A DNA stretch of 64,000 nucleotides from Isoetes taiwanensis (GCA_021234155.1 JAJEKV010000041.1:10317018-10381017); one strand, 5' to 3'; numbered from the stretch's first letter, positions 46,933-61,013 are shown. Numbers and translations: made by a program. Notes: generated by a model from the letters alone, not told the origin.

Positions 46933-47451
46933 GATTAATTATGATTCTTACATCTCTCTTTCTGGTATTTCAGGAATTATCTTTGTACTGGTTCGCAAGC
47001 TTAAGTGGAAAAGGATTGATCCGGTGGCTAATCAATAATGGATCAAAGTGTTCGGTCCTCCCAATCTCTATGGTCATGACGAGCCTTGCCTGTGCAACTG
47101 CTGCTGTGACCAGAATCCAGATGCAAGAAGGGGTATGCTTTGTGAAGCCAAGGACAGCAAAGGTCGATTTAACATGGCTAAGGCAGAATCATGCATGTGT
47201 GCCTTCTGTGTCCTTTCGGTCATGGTTAGAGGCAGAGGCAGGAAATCCAGTAATCTCAACCTCAGGTCATATTTCTAGATTACCACATGTACCATATCTG
47301 ATACATGGTTTTGTATCCAGTTCAAAACTGTGCTGCACCTTTTTATTCTCCAACTCTATTTACATACCTATTAGGGTTATACTTCCCTTCAAAAAGTACT
47401 TTTTGTTAACTTATACTTTATAATTAATATATAAATACGCCTTCAATAAAA

Positions 47452-47504
47452 ACAAGGTGCTGCGCACGGAGGGTTGCCCTCCATGGCCGGAGAGTGAAGT
47501 GGCT
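47452..47504 (+). repeat. Dispersed hairpin-containing repeat, copy 2
   Basis: ACAAGGTGCTGCGCACGGAG, then GGTTGCCCTCCATGG and GAGAGTGAAGTGGCTTA. It matches 16824-16876 and again follows an A-rich run. Confidence 0.55.
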
Positions 47505-47961
47505 TAAGTTGTAGTTGTAGACAATAGAGTGTTTGAATCGAAATTGCTATTTTAAAACATTCACATTTTGTGAAGATGATGGTACGCATTTGCATTACTA
47601 AGTTCTGCTTAGGTGTTGAGGTGTTGTTGGAGCAGGATACAGTTGGACATATGGACTTTGGGGTTTGAGTGCAAGGTATTGGTGTTTGGTGCGTGGTATG
47701 GAACTAAGATGGCAGAAGCATAAGGAGAAGTGTAATAAAGGAGAGAATGGATGTACATGTTTTGTGAAGTGGCTTAAATCGTAGTTGAAAGTTATGTTTT
47801 GACATTTTATTGAAATCGGTACTTTTAGACACTTGAAACCATGAGTTTGTTAAATTGGATGAGTAGAAGCAAATTATAGTTTGCGAGAGAAGATGAATGA
47901 AGCACATGCCGACAATCTGTACCTTTTGTTGCCCCGCCATCTGAATTTCTCCTCTGTTGCG

Positions 47962-48098
47962 TCCATGGGAGACCGCTCGAGTAGGTCTTGGTGTCGCATT
48001 TCCCGAGACACCGACATAAATGGGTAGAAGCGACTATTCTTAAACGTTTAGACGGTTTTTCCCAATTAGCTAAGGGCATGTCAGTGAGGAATGTAACA
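47962..48098 (-). repeat. Truncated LTR at the left edge of the array
   Basis: Matches the right 137 bp of the array LTR, ending GGAATGTAACA. Sequence to the left is unrelated to the other units, so the array junction cuts through an LTR. Confidence 0.75.
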
Positions 48099-50040
48099 TA
48101 AATCTCCCACATGATCCATACTCGGATCAAGCAGAGGTGAACCCCATGGGTTACATTACATATAGGCCTCGAACATTGATGCAAGCCTGGGTAGCAGGTA
48201 AATAATTGCCTGGGTTGTATCAGACATAGGTGTTTTAGAAAAACTTATAAAATGCAAAGGCGTGCACCACGATAGCTCGGGTAACTTACGATTCTTATGA
48301 AGGCTCACTTTCGCTAACTTCGGGGCATGTCTATGGCTTATATAGGAATGACAAGTCATCTGTAATGCCACAACGGTACATGACATCATGACAGAGAACC
48401 CAATGGCTAATATTTCTAGGGTGTATGACAACGTTGAATCATAGCTCCCAATGATATGTGGGTTAAAAACATAGGGGATTTGAAAGCAACCTTGGACATA
48501 GACTATTATATCATACGACGATAATAATAGCCGCTTAGAAGCCATGAGACGATTCTGAGAATATGTGAAGGAGTAAATGGATTGGTGGCAGATGAGATAA
48601 GACTCACAACTAAAGGGTTAATTGTATATGTTGTATCACGTGTATAGTCGATTAACAATGTTGATATTAATATTCAACATGCTTCAAGGGTCGGGGGTAA
48701 CCAAAATTGACCATGAACGTTAGAAGACATATTAAAGAAGGGAAGGAATGAAGGACACATGTTCAATATATTTAGCGACTGGATGGGAAGGTTATTATCT
48801 TCACAAACTTTGGATGAGTGGCATGACAGGCAAAGATAGATTTCCGACTTGAAAGGCGAAAGGCTGGAAGCTCCTTCAAGGTTTGATGTGTGGCTTAGGG
48901 AAGAAGACTTTCAATTCCTAGGGCAACATGGTGGATGGAATTCACCAAGAACCTTTTGAATAGAAGAGGCCCCTCATGAGAGGTCCTTGAGTGGTACTGT
49001 CCGTTGGGATATTCATATAATCCCTTGGATGATGTAAGTTCATTTATGGAACTTAATGATGCTTCGGCAATGGTTGGAAACACTTTGCCTCAACCATATT
49101 TAGATGCCCTAGAAGGAGGTGACAAGTCAACAATGGTTGGATGCCATTGGATCATTACGGTAGAACAACTCCAAAAGAGGGTAGGTTACCATCAATTTGA
49201 TAGGCGTGTGGCACATACAAATAATCACTGCCATATAGGCGGTGAAGTTTGGCACAAAATAATACTAAAGTTTGTACCCTAGATAAGTTAGAGTAAAGTG
49301 GTGACATTGTCGTGGGGGTTTTAACACAAGCACTCACTACGTGTTAAAGAGTATATATCGTGATCTAGGGGTGTGATCCATAAAAGGAAAATGACCATTG
49401 AGAAGAAGTATTGAAAGGTGATAGAATCAAGGAAATCCAAACCCATGGCCTAGAGAGGTGCCGCATGGGAGTCGCTAGTTGGTTGGGCCAAGAGAGATCC
49501 GTTCTCTGGGAAGTGCTACGAATCGAGACTTGGACACGAAAGAAAAATTGCGTTAGCTATGGTTGTCGCTATGAATTTTACTTAACCCCAGTATATAGAG
49601 TCAAGTAAAGGATAATATAAAGCACATGAATGTAATATAGATTACGTAATGGCGGGGGTGAAAAAAGAATCGCTACCTAAACACCTGCTGGGGAAAATAT
49701 TTAAAGCCCTAGGTTTGAAATGTCGATAACTTAACATTACTACCTTTGCCTAAAGAGTATCAGAGGTGATAGTGGAATAGAATCCAACTTAGAAGTGGGT
49801 ATCCCGCTCAGAGGAATTTCCTTCCATCTCTTATCACATCAAAGTTCATCAATACGGTTGTGGGAACCATTTTCCGGTGGCAGTAAGAACCCTTAGGTTA
49901 TTCCTACCTCGCCATGTTTGCACAAGTCTGGGGATTTGTTGCCACCACAACGTTGGTTGAGGGAAGGGCGATTGCTAGACATGAGTCTTCTATTTTAAAT
50001 AAAAGAAGGAGTTACTAGATTATTATATTGTTCATAGGAA

Positions 50041-50235
50041 GGAATCTAACCATGTTGGTAAAGGGTCTAGTTTGGTGGTAAAAGGTCAAGGGTTCAAGTC
50101 CTTACAATAGACTTTTTAATGGAGTTTCCTGCTTTAGAATATGTTATAAAACATCTATAGCATTTTAAGGAAGCTTGATATAGTGGTAATTATCTATGGT
50201 TGGAGCTAGGAGGTCATAGGTTCAAGTCGTGAAGT
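50041..50235 (+). repeat. Two tRNA-like Pol III promoter modules, unit 1
   Basis: GGTTCAAGTCC (50091-50101) and GGTTCAAGTCG (50219-50229) match the B-box consensus GGTTCRANTCC. An A-box-like TTGATATAGTGGTAA lies about 42 bp before the second, the normal tRNA spacing. Copies recur at about 56500-56690 and 62970-63160. Neither folds as an obvious full tRNA, so a tRNA-derived SINE is more likely. Confidence 0.4.
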
Positions 50236-50399
50236 CCTATTAGAAGGTGGCATGTAGGGAGTTTTTGTGCTTTAAAACCCAATTTTAAACCTCTTTTTCC
50301 CTCACCAACAGCCCTAAAAAAAATCCTCCCCTTTTTTTCCCCTTTTTTTCCGGCCTTCGACGGGGTTTTAGACCCTTAGAATCGAATTCTAAACTCGCT

Positions 50400-50645
50400 T
50401 TTCCCAGCCGGTCAAAATCTAAAAAACTTTTTTTTTTTATAAATTTTTGTATCTTGCCTTTTTATACTCCGAGCTTCCTACAGAAAGTTATGGCCTCCGA
50501 GAGCAAGTGACCTCATTCTACCAAAAACTCAACACACTCTCTTCTTTCTCCTTAACATTTCTCTTCACAATTAACCCCTCTTTTTGCCTAGAGAAACTAC
50601 TTGGGCATACTATACAGAACTCATGAGAATTTTTTACGTTAGAGA
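50400..50645 (+). promoter_or_regulatory. Promoter-like AT box and CT-rich leader, repeated in all units
   Basis: A T-rich run with TTTATAAATTTTTG is followed by TTTATACTCC, a CT-rich leader (CTCTCTTCTTTCTCC) and an ATG at 50620. Copies lie at about 56870-57090 and 63340-63560. It runs on the strand opposite to the LTR sense. The open frame after the ATG differs in length among copies (61 residues in unit 3). Confidence 0.3.
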
Positions 50646-53645
50646 TCCCTTACCAACTAATCGATCTAATGAGTTAGAACATGGCCAGTGTTATGTCCGG
50701 CCCCATGGGTCCATTACAATTTGAGCTTCGGTGTCTATGCAAGACACATTTGAGCTTCTAGCAGGTAACTGCTATTCGCTACGCATCCTGGAATTGTACT
50801 ATTGTACTATTCAACCCATCCTCTTGAGCTTTATTCTCTTGCCCATTGACATTTATTTCAAGTGCCAACTATAACATCCTACCTTAGCATGCAACAGATT
50901 GACTGTTGTCTGCACATTAACTCCAGACCCTTCATTGGTAAGTTTGGAGTACACTTGTCTTTCTCTCTCCATGTCACTGCATAGATTATCTTACCAATAT
51001 GTTTATCGTATGTGTACATGGTACGTACGTAGTAAACATATGTCCTCATACCACAATACTAGAGCTCTGCGCTAACTTAGCTAAAGTGTAACCTTGGTAG
51101 TTCCTTGAAACAAAACCCATTGCTTATGTACCTTTATGATGTGGCTGAGCCACCGACTTTCCAAATGGGCATTGGCCAATTCTATATTGGAATTGCATAT
51201 GCTGCCTGCATTTGATAGGGTCCCCAGGTACTTCAACCATTCCTTTAGTGCCTTATGGTACTTCAGTCCCGTATATAAACTATGATCCCCCCACGGGATT
51301 ATGCCATAATTCCAAAGGTTACTACCCCATTCAAAGAGCTTTTCTAAAGGCTCCTTCAGCTAAGTATCCTTTGTGTTCCCAATATCAACCATGCTTTTCA
51401 CAATTAACTTATTATTTTCTGAAGTTATCATGTCAACTTCACTTTTGATCAGTTTCAAATGTTGTTGTCTTCGGACCCCCCATAATGAGGCGGAGGCACT
51501 AAACCGTCTCGATCTCATAATAGAAAACCCCTATATTCGAACCTTCGTTACCAGCCGCATAGGGTTATCCACTTCTTTATCCTTTTAAGGGTCTTAAAGT
51601 CATAATCCATAGGAGGTGTATACCTCAAGGCAAGGGATCCTCGGCCTCTACTTCAGAGTCTAACCTCTACTCTATACATCTCGTTTGATTCTTATTGGGA
51701 CTTGGAATTGCTATGTATTACCCTCTTGTCAGTTACCTCTAAAGGAATAATCGGCAAAGTCATCATCCTTCTCTTCTTCCATTAGATAAATGAATATTTG
51801 ATACCATCCAGCTATTCTCACACCCCATAGATACCCTCAACTTATAACGGTGATTTAATTTATTGGTATCTAAAACACTTGATTAGTAACCTCCCATTAT
51901 CTATTATTTCAATTCTGTTCGAACCATTCCTCGGATGTTTTGAATGTAACATCACCGTATATGCTAGACTTACTTTGGTTCCTGACTTAAACTCTTTTCA
52001 TGCCCCTTAGTACGTCCAGATAGTTGGGATAACTTGAATGCTTATCTCTGGTAGATCATACATAACCCAATATCTTCATATATAAGCATATCATTAAGCT
52101 TATTCTTTAAACCTTGTCAGGCAACAATCCACTCGCCTTCTACAAATATCCTACTATCTTCCTGTATCGCATACATTTGAATGTCACAGTCAACATCCTT
52201 GCTATTATCACTCCTGTAGTATTTGCTACTATTAAATCCTTCCAACATCCATGACTGCTACCTTGTCCGTATGTAATATAGTAACATGTATGAGCCAATC
52301 ATAAGTCTAGAATCCTATGTGATTGTTTGACATGGCCATATAGCTATGCTCCTATCTGCCAACCATATTGTACAATTCTCACTACCTACATCTCTAATAC
52401 ATGTGTGTGTTCTTTTTTTCATGTATACTCTTGTCGTAACGTGTAACTATAATCCGCTCCCTTATAACAATCTAGTGGATGATGTTATCCACCATAATTC
52501 AACTTCGTGTTATGTTGTACCATACACGACGTGGTTTTAACACCACACTTTCCAGAGTCTCTGATTCATCCCCGTAGAAAAACCCTAGTTTGCCTTGATC
52601 CCCAAGCTCTAGTTGCACATTGAACAATGAGAGCTACCACCCTAAGTTCCTAGTGAACGTATCCAATGCCTAGTATAGGAACTCTTCTCTCCATTATTTT
52701 TGTATATCATATGGATTGTGCACTAAAAGTCCTATTATACACCCTTTCTTCTTTGCTTCCGGATTAAATGTTCCTAGTAGGCATATACTAACAAGGAGCT
52801 ACTTTTGGAGAGACAACCTATAGTACCAAGTCCAGGCCACATTCTCCTTGGAGAGTTATTTATTGGGCACCTAACTTGTTCATACCCCACACTTTGGGTT
52901 ATTCAAAGTCTCCCTTCAAATTTCCTATATTTGAAATGTTGTTCACAACTTTCATGCTCTCCTTATCTCACACGCATTGTCTAGATACATTCTTTGCCTT
53001 CCTAATACATCATTCATTGGAGATCAACTTCCGATAATAGTATGGCTTTACCAAAGCTCCAGTATACCTTACTTGCCACTTCCAGACCATTGCGCCAAAT
53101 TCTAGCAATTGTCGTTTCCCATTCTAACGGCATTATAGGACGCCTATTCTCGTCTTCGCTTATGTTGGCCTCAATTCTCCTGTGGACACTACGTTCCACA
53201 CTATTGGCGACTATGTTCTCATCTTACTCATGCGTAATCTTACATTCATGTTGCACACTTCAGGAATCGGCCTCCTTACGAAACGCATGGGTAATTTTAT
53301 AATCCATAATTTATGCATCCCCATCGGTCTTCTATTTTTCATGAATCATACCTCGATTCAAGTAGCAATAGCTATAAAGTATAGGATCAACATTCTATAC
53401 CTTGACCACCATTGTTAGAAACTTCCATCTTGGTACGTTAATATGGTATTAATATGTATATTATACTACCACGTCACTAGTACATGTCACCATAAGCGGC
53501 ATGTACACCGCATCATAAAGGGTTGTACCATCATGGTAAGACCACTGGAGATTGTTATGTTGCACATACCCTATTAGACGTGAACACAACACTTGTTGCC
53601 ACATGGCAACACCCTAATGAACTATAGGGCGCATTAGATCCTAGC

Positions 53646-53868
53646 CTAAAAGCATTCCCCGCCCCACACAAAATTTCGAACAATCTTATCCAAAGCCTGT
53701 ATCTTACCCTCAGGAGCTAGCATCGCAGATGCTGTATGCACATGAGTGCTACAAAGTACTGACTTGGCAATAGTAATCCTACCTGCCATGGACAACTTGC
53801 TACCCTTCCACCAATTGAGGTGTTTCTGCAACCCATGCATGCCCTAAAGCATGATCCTAAAAAGGCAG
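53646..53868 (-). pseudogene. LINE fragment inside array unit 1
   Basis: The frame reads LNWWKGSKLSMAGRITIAKS and LAPEGKIQALDKIVRNFVWG, the conserved region after LINE reverse transcriptase. The same region of the LINE at 26864-30853 lies near 28440-28540. It abuts the LTR start TGTGAC at 53869 directly. Confidence 0.8.
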
Positions 53869-54547
53869 TGTGACGCTCCCCGAACCCATACGATGCTCCC
53901 ATCGTATAAATATGGGATATTCCCCTCCCATGGCATCTCCATCACTACGAGAAGGCCATCCGTCTGACTCGGACCACTTCTGATGGGCAAGTGTCCGAGT
54001 GAAGGAAACGGAGGTGTCATTCATCCCATGCCTTCTATGGGAATCCTGTATAGTGGATACACACATGTTAGCACCTAGCAACAATATACATAATAATATA
54101 CCATCTCGAAGGGTGGCCCATCCATCATCAAGACAACATCAACATAATACCAATATAACATAGAAATGCATCATAAATGAGGGTTCTACCCTGGGCTCGA
54201 ACTCAAGGGGTCAATCCGGCGGTCAAGGCCTCCGATTACAAATGCACAAAAATCATGGCAATGGCGTTGGCTGGCATAGAACAATGGCTAGGGTACTCCA
54301 CTCCATCCGCCCCTCCTTTGCACTTGATCTTGGACGCCATGGGATGGTGTGGTCTATGGTTTGTGATGCTCGAGGGTGAGCATAGTTCTAGTGGGAGAGA
54401 TTGTAATAGATCCATGGGAGACCGCTCGAGTAGGTCTTGGTGTCGCATTTCCCGAGACACCGACATAAATGGGTAGAAGCGACTATTCTTAAACGTTTAG
54501 ACGGTTTTTCCCAATTAGCTAAGGGCATGTCAATGAGGAATGTAACA
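53869..54547 (-). repeat. Complete LTR between units 1 and 2
   Basis: Starts TGTGACGCTCCCCGAACCCA and ends GGAATGTAACA (679 bp). Several blocks match the element 2 LTR in order: CTCGAAGGGTGG, GGGCTCGAACTCAAGG-type, GGCTGGCATA, and CACTCCATCCGCCCCTCC. Confidence 0.75.
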
Positions 54548-57500
54548 TAAATCTCCCACATGATCCATACTCGGATCAAGCAGAGGTGAACCCCATGGGT
54601 TACATTACATATAGGCCTCGAACATTGATGCAAGCCTGGGTAGCAGGTAAATAATTGCCTGGGTTGTATCAGACATAGGTGTTTTAGAAAAACTTATAAA
54701 ATGCAAGGCAGGCGCCCTGATAGCTCTGGGTAACTTACGATTCTTACGAAGGCTCACTCGCTAACTCAGGGCATGTCTATGGCTTATATAGGAATGACAA
54801 GTCATCTGTAATGCCACAACGGCTGCATGACATCATGACAGGAGAACCCAATGACTAATATTTCTAGGGTGTATGACAACGTTGAATCATAGCTCCCAAT
54901 GATATGTGGGTTAAAAACATAGGGGGATTTGAAAGCAACCTTGGACATAGACTATTATATCATACGACGTATAATAGCTGCTTAGAAGCCATGAGACGAT
55001 TACAGAATATGTGAAGGAGTAAATGGATTGGTGGCCGTATGAGATAAGACTCACAACTAAAGGGTTAATTGTATATGTTGTATCACGTGTATAGTCGATT
55101 AACAATGTTGAGATTAATATTCAACATGCTTCAAGGGTCGGGGTAACCAAAATTGACCATGAACGTTAGAAGACATATTAAAGAAGGGAAGGAATGAAGG
55201 ACACCTGTTCAATATATTTAGCAGCCTGGATGGGAAGGTTATTATCTTCACAAACTTTGGATGAGTGGCATGACAGGCAAAGATAGATTTCCGACTTGAA
55301 AGGCAGCAAGGGCTGGAAGCTCCTTCAAGGTTTGATGTGTGGCTTAGGGAAGAAGACTTTCAATTCCTAGGGCAACATGGTGGATGGAATTCACCAAGAA
55401 CCTTTTGAATAGAAGAGGCCCCTCATGAGAGGTCCTTGAGTGGTACTGTCCGTTGGGATATTCATATAATCCCTTGGATGATGTAAGTTCATTTATGGAA
55501 CTTAATGATGCTTCGGCAATGGTTGGAAACACTTTGCCTCAACCATATTTAGATGCCCTAGAAGGAGGTGACAAGTCAACAATGGTTGGATGCCATTGGA
55601 TCATTACGGTAGAACAACTCCAAAAGAGGGTAGGTCACCATCAATTTGACAGGCGTGTGGCACATACAAATAATCACTGCCATATAGGCGGTGAAGTTTG
55701 GCACAAAATAATACTAAAGTTTGTACCCTAGATAAGTTAGAGTAAAGTGGTGACATTGTCGTGGGGGTTTTAACACAAGCACTCACTACGTGTTAAAGAG
55801 TATATATCGTGATCTAGGGGTGTGATCCATAAAAGGAAAACGACCATTGAGAAGAAGTATTGAAAGGTGATAGAATCAAGGAAATCCAAACCCATGGCCT
55901 AGAGAGGTGCCGCATGGGAGTCGCTAGTTGGTTGGGCCAAGAGAGATCCGTTCTCTGGGAAGTGCTACGAATCGAGACTTGGACACGAAAGAAAAATTGC
56001 GTTAGCTATGGTTGTCGCTATGAATTTTACTTAACCCCAGTATATAGAGTCAAGTAAAGGATAATATAAAGCACATGAATGTAATATAGATTACGTAATG
56101 GCAGGGTGAAAAAGAATCGCTACCTAAACACCTGCTGGGGAAAATATTTAAAGCCCTAGGTTTGAAATGTCGATAACTTAACATTACTACCTTTGCCTAA
56201 AGAGTATCAGAGGTGATAGTGGAATAGAATCCAACTTAGAAGTGGGTATCCCGCTTCGAGGAATTTCCTTCCATCTCTTATCACATCAAAGTTCATCAAT
56301 ACGGTTGTGGGAACCATTTTCCGGTGGCAGTAAGAACCCTTAGGTTATTCCTACCTCGCCATGTTTGCACAAGTCTGGGGATTTGTTGCCACCACAACGT
56401 TGGTTGAGGGAAGGGCGATTGCTAGACATGAGTCTTCTATTTTAAATAAAAGAAGGAGTTACTAGATTATTATATTGTTCATAGGAAGGAATCTAACCAT
56501 GTTGGTAAAGGGTCTAGTTTGGTGGTAAAAGGTCAAGGGTTCAAGTCCTTACAATAGACTTTTTAATGGAGTTTCCTGCTTTAGAATATGTTATAAAACA
56601 TCTATAGCATTTTAAGGAAGCTTGATATAGTGGTAAGTATCTATGGTTGGAGCTAGGAGGTCATAGGTTCAAGTCGTGAAGTCCTATTAGAAGGTGGCAT
56701 GTAGGGAGTTTTTGTGCTTTAAAACCCAATTTTAAACCTCTTTTTCCCTCACCAACAGCCCTAAAAAAAATCCTCCCCTTTTTTTCCCCCTTTTTTTCCG
56801 CCTTCGACGGGGTTTTAGACCCTTAGAATCGAATTCTAAACTCGCTTTTCCCAGCCAGTGCCGCCCTAAAAAAACTTTTTTTTTTGTTATAAATTTTTGT
56901 ATGCGCCGTTTTTATACTCCTAGCTTCCTACAGAAAGTTATGGCCTCCGAGAGCAAGTGACCTCATTCTACCAAAAACTCAACACACTCTCTTCTTTCTC
57001 CTTAACATTTCTCTTCACAATTAACCCCTCTTTTTGCCTAGAGAAACTACTTGGGCATACTATACAGAACTCATGAGAATTTTTTACGTTAGAGATCCCT
57101 TACCAACTAATCGATCTAATGAGTTAGAACATGGCCAGTGTTATGTCCGGCCCCATGGGTCCATTACAATTTGAGCTTCGGTGTCTATGCAAGACACATT
57201 TGAGCTTCTAGCAGGTAACTGCTATTCGCTACGCATCCTGGAATTGTACTATTGTACTATTCAACCCATCCTCTTGAGCTTTATTCTCTTGCCCATTGAC
57301 ATTTATTTCAAGTGCCAACTATAACATCCTACCTTAGCATGCAACAGATTGACTGTTGTCTGCACATTAACTCCAGACCCTTCATTGGTAAGTTTGGAGT
57401 ACACTTGTCTTTCTCTCTCCATGTCACTGCATAGATTATCTTACCAATATGTTTATCGTATGTGTACATGGTACGTACGTAGTAAACATATGTCCTCATA

Positions 57501-60114
57501 CCACAATACTAGAGCTCTGCGCTAACTTAGCTAAAGTGTAACCTTGGTAGTTCCTTGAAACAAAACCCATTGCTTATGTACCTTTATGATGTGGCTGAGC
57601 CACCGACTTTCCAAATGGGCATTGGCCAATTCTATATTGGAATTGCATATGCTTCCTGCATTTGATAGGGTCCCCAGGTACTTCAACCATTCCTTTAGTG
57701 CCTTATGGTACTTCAGTCCCCAGATATAAACTATGATCCCCCTACGAGATTATGCCATAATTCCAAAGGTTACTACCCCAGTCGAAGAGCTTTTCTAAAG
57801 GCTCCTTCAGCTAAATATCCTTTGTGTTCCCAATATCAACCATGCTTTTCACAATTAACTTATTATTTTCTGAAGTTATCATGTCAACTTCACTTTTGAT
57901 CAGTTTCAAATGTTGTTGTCTTCGGACCCCCCATAATGAGGCGGAGGCACTAAACCGTCTCGATCTCATAATAGAAAACCCCTATATTCAACCTTCGTTA
58001 CCAAATAAGCATAGGGTTATCCACTTCTTTATCCTTTTAAGGGTCTTAAAGTCATAATCCATAGGAGGTGTATACCTCAAGGCAAGGGATCCTCGGCCTC
58101 TACTTCAGAGTCTAACCTCTACTCTATACATCTCGTTTGATTCTTATTGGGACTTGGAATTGCTATGTATTACCCTCTTGTCGGTTACCTCTAAAGGAAT
58201 AATCGGCAAAGTCATCATCCTTCTCTTCTTCCATTAGATAAATGAATATTTGATACCATCCAGCTATTCTCACACCCCATAGATACCCTCAACTTATAAC
58301 GGTAATTTAATTCATCGGTATCTAGAACCCTTGAATAGTCAAACTCCCATTATCTATTATTGTAATTCTGTTCCAACCATCCTCGGGATGTTTTTTAATG
58401 TAACATCACCATATATGCTAGACTTACTCTAGCTATTTTCCCGACTTAAACTCTTTTCATGTCTCTTAGTACGTTGTACCTATCTAAGATAGTTGGGATA
58501 ACTTGAATGCTTATCTCTGGTAGATCATACATAACCCAATATCTTCATATATAAGCATATCATTAAGCTTATTCTTTAAACCTTGTCAGGCAACAATCCA
58601 CTCGCCTTCTACAAATATCCTACTATCTTCCTGTATCGCATACATTTGAATGTCACAGTCAACATCCTTGCTATTATCACTCCTGTAGTATTTGCTACTA
58701 TTAAATCCTTCCAACATCCATGACCGCTACCTTGTCCGTATGTAATATAGTAACATGTATGAGCCAATCATAAGTCTAGAATCCTATGTGATTGTTTGAC
58801 ATGGCCATATAGCTATGCTCCTATCTGCCAACCATATTGTACAATTCTCACTACCTACATCTCTAATACATGTGTGTGTTCTTTTTTTCATGTATACTCT
58901 TGTCGTAACGTGTAACTATAATCCGCTCCCTTATAACAATCTAGTGGATGATGTTATCCACCATAATTCAACTTCGTGTTATGTTGTACCATACACGACG
59001 TGGTTTTAACACCACACTTTCCAGAGTCTCTGATTCATCCCCGTAGAAAAACCCTAGTTTGCCTTGATCCCCAAGCTCTAGTTGCACATTGAACAATGAG
59101 AGCTACCACCCTAAGTTCCTAGTGAACGTATCCAATGCCTAGTATAGGAACTCTTCTCTCCATTATTTTTGTATATCATATGGATTGTGCACTAAAAGTC
59201 CTATTATACACCCTTTCTTCTTTTTGCTTCCGGATTAAATGTTCCTAGTAGGCATATACTAACAAGGAGCTACTTTTGGAGAGACAACCTATAGTACCAA
59301 GTCCAGGCCACATTCTCCTTGGAGAGTTATTTATTGGGCACCTAACTTGTTCATACCCCACACTTTGGGTTATTCAAAGTCTCCCTTCAAATTTCCTATA
59401 TTTGAAATGTTGTTCACAACTTTCATGCTCTCCTTATCTCACACGCATTGTCTAGATACATTCTTTGCCTTCCTAATACATCATTCATTGGAGATCAACT
59501 TCCGATAATAGTATGGCTTTACCAAAGCTCCAGTATACCTTACTTGCCACTTCCAGACCATTGCGCCAAATTCTAGCAATTGTCGTTTCCCATTCTAACG
59601 GCATTATAGGACGCCTATTCTCGTCTTCGCTTATGTTGGCCTCAATTCTCCTGTGGACACTACGCCCACACTATTGGCGACTATGTTCTCATCTTACTCA
59701 TGCGTAATCTTACATTCATGTTGCACACTTCAGGAATCGGCCTCCTTACGAAACGCATGGGTAATTTTATAATCCATAATTTATGCATCCCCATCGGTCT
59801 TCTATTTTTCATGAATCATACCTCGATTCAAGTAGCAATAGCTATAAAGTATAGGATCAACATTCTATACCTTGACCACCATTGTTAGAAACTTCCATCT
59901 TGGTACGTTAATATGGTATTAATATGTATATTATACTACCACGTCACTAGTACATGTCACCATAAGCGGCATGTACACCGCATCATAAAGGGTTGTACCA
60001 TCATGGTAAGACCACTGGAGATTGTTATGTTGCACATACCCTATTAGACGTGAACACAACACTTGTTGCCACATGGCAACACCCTAATGAACTATAGGGC
60101 GCATTAGATCCTAG
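54548..60114 (-). other. Internal region of array unit 2
   Basis: Repeats 48099-53645 almost base for base, with a few substituted blocks (for example around 58310-58490). No coding domain recognised. Confidence 0.6.
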
Positions 60115-60338
60115 CCTAAAAGCATTCCCCGCCCCCACAAAAATTTCAACAATCTTATCCAAAGCCCCAGATCTTACCCTCAGGAGCTAGCATCGCAGAT
60201 GCTGTATGCACATGAGTGCTACAAAGTACTGACTTGGCAATAGTAATCCTACCTGCCATGGACAACTTGCTACCCTTCCACCAATTGAGGTGTTTCTGCA
60301 ACCCATGCATGCCCTAAAGCATGATCCTAAAAGGCAAG
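60115..60338 (-). pseudogene. LINE fragment inside array unit 2
   Basis: Same fragment as 53646-53868 at the same place in the unit, with small changes near its LTR junction. Confidence 0.8.
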
Positions 60339-61013
60339 CAGGACGCCCCCAACCCATACGATGCTCCCATCGTATAAATACGGGATATTCCCCTCCCATG
60401 GCATCTCCATCACTACGAGAAGGCCATCCGTCTGACTCGGACCACTTCTGATGGGCAAGTGTCCGAGTGAAGGAAACGGAGGTGTCATTCATCCCATGCC
60501 TTCTATGGGAATCCTATATAGTGGATACACACATGTTAGCACCTAGCAACAATATACATAATAATATACCATCTCGAAGGGTGGCCCATCCATCATCAAG
60601 ACAACATCAACATAATACCAATATAACATAGAAATGCATCATAAATGAGGGTTCTACCCTGGGCTCAGACTCCAAGGGGGTCAACTGACGGTCAAGGCCT
60701 CCAGATTACAACAGACAAAATCATGGCAATGGCGTTGGCTGGCATAGAACAATGGCTAGGGTACTCCACTCCATCCGCCCCTCCTTTGCACTTGATCTTG
60801 GACGCCATGGGATGGTGTGGTCTATGGTTTGTGATGCTCGAGGGTGAGCATAGTTCTAGTGGGAGAGATTGTAATAGATCCATGGGAGACCGCTCGAGTA
60901 GGTCTTGGTGTCGCATTTCCCGAGACACCGACATAAATGGGTAGAAGCGACTATTCTTAAACGTTTAGATTTTTTCCCAATTAGCTAAGGGCATGTCGAT
61001 GAGGAATGTAACA
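60339..61013 (-). repeat. LTR between units 2 and 3
   Basis: Copy of 53869-54547. Its left end is altered (GCAGGACGCCCCC for GTGTGACGCTCCCC); its right end is GGAATGTAACA. Confidence 0.75.

Larger units (their letters stand above)
48099..53645 (-). other. Internal region of array unit 1, no coding domain recognised
   Basis: Only short frames occur, and the same frames recur in the other two units (for example 48895-49083, 55344-55532, 61814-62002). No gag, reverse transcriptase or integrase motif was found, so this looks like a non-autonomous, large-derivative type element. CTCCCACATGATCC next to the LTR end (minus: GTGGGAGATTTA) may be the polypurine tract. Confidence 0.5.

Noticed and set aside
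50041-50235. True tRNA genes in the array units
   Set aside because: B boxes are good, but I could not see an acceptor stem or anticodon arm consistent with a functional tRNA.
51212-53418. Short frames repeated in each array unit as genuine genes
   Set aside because: They recur only because the DNA is duplicated, differ in length between copies, and match no family.
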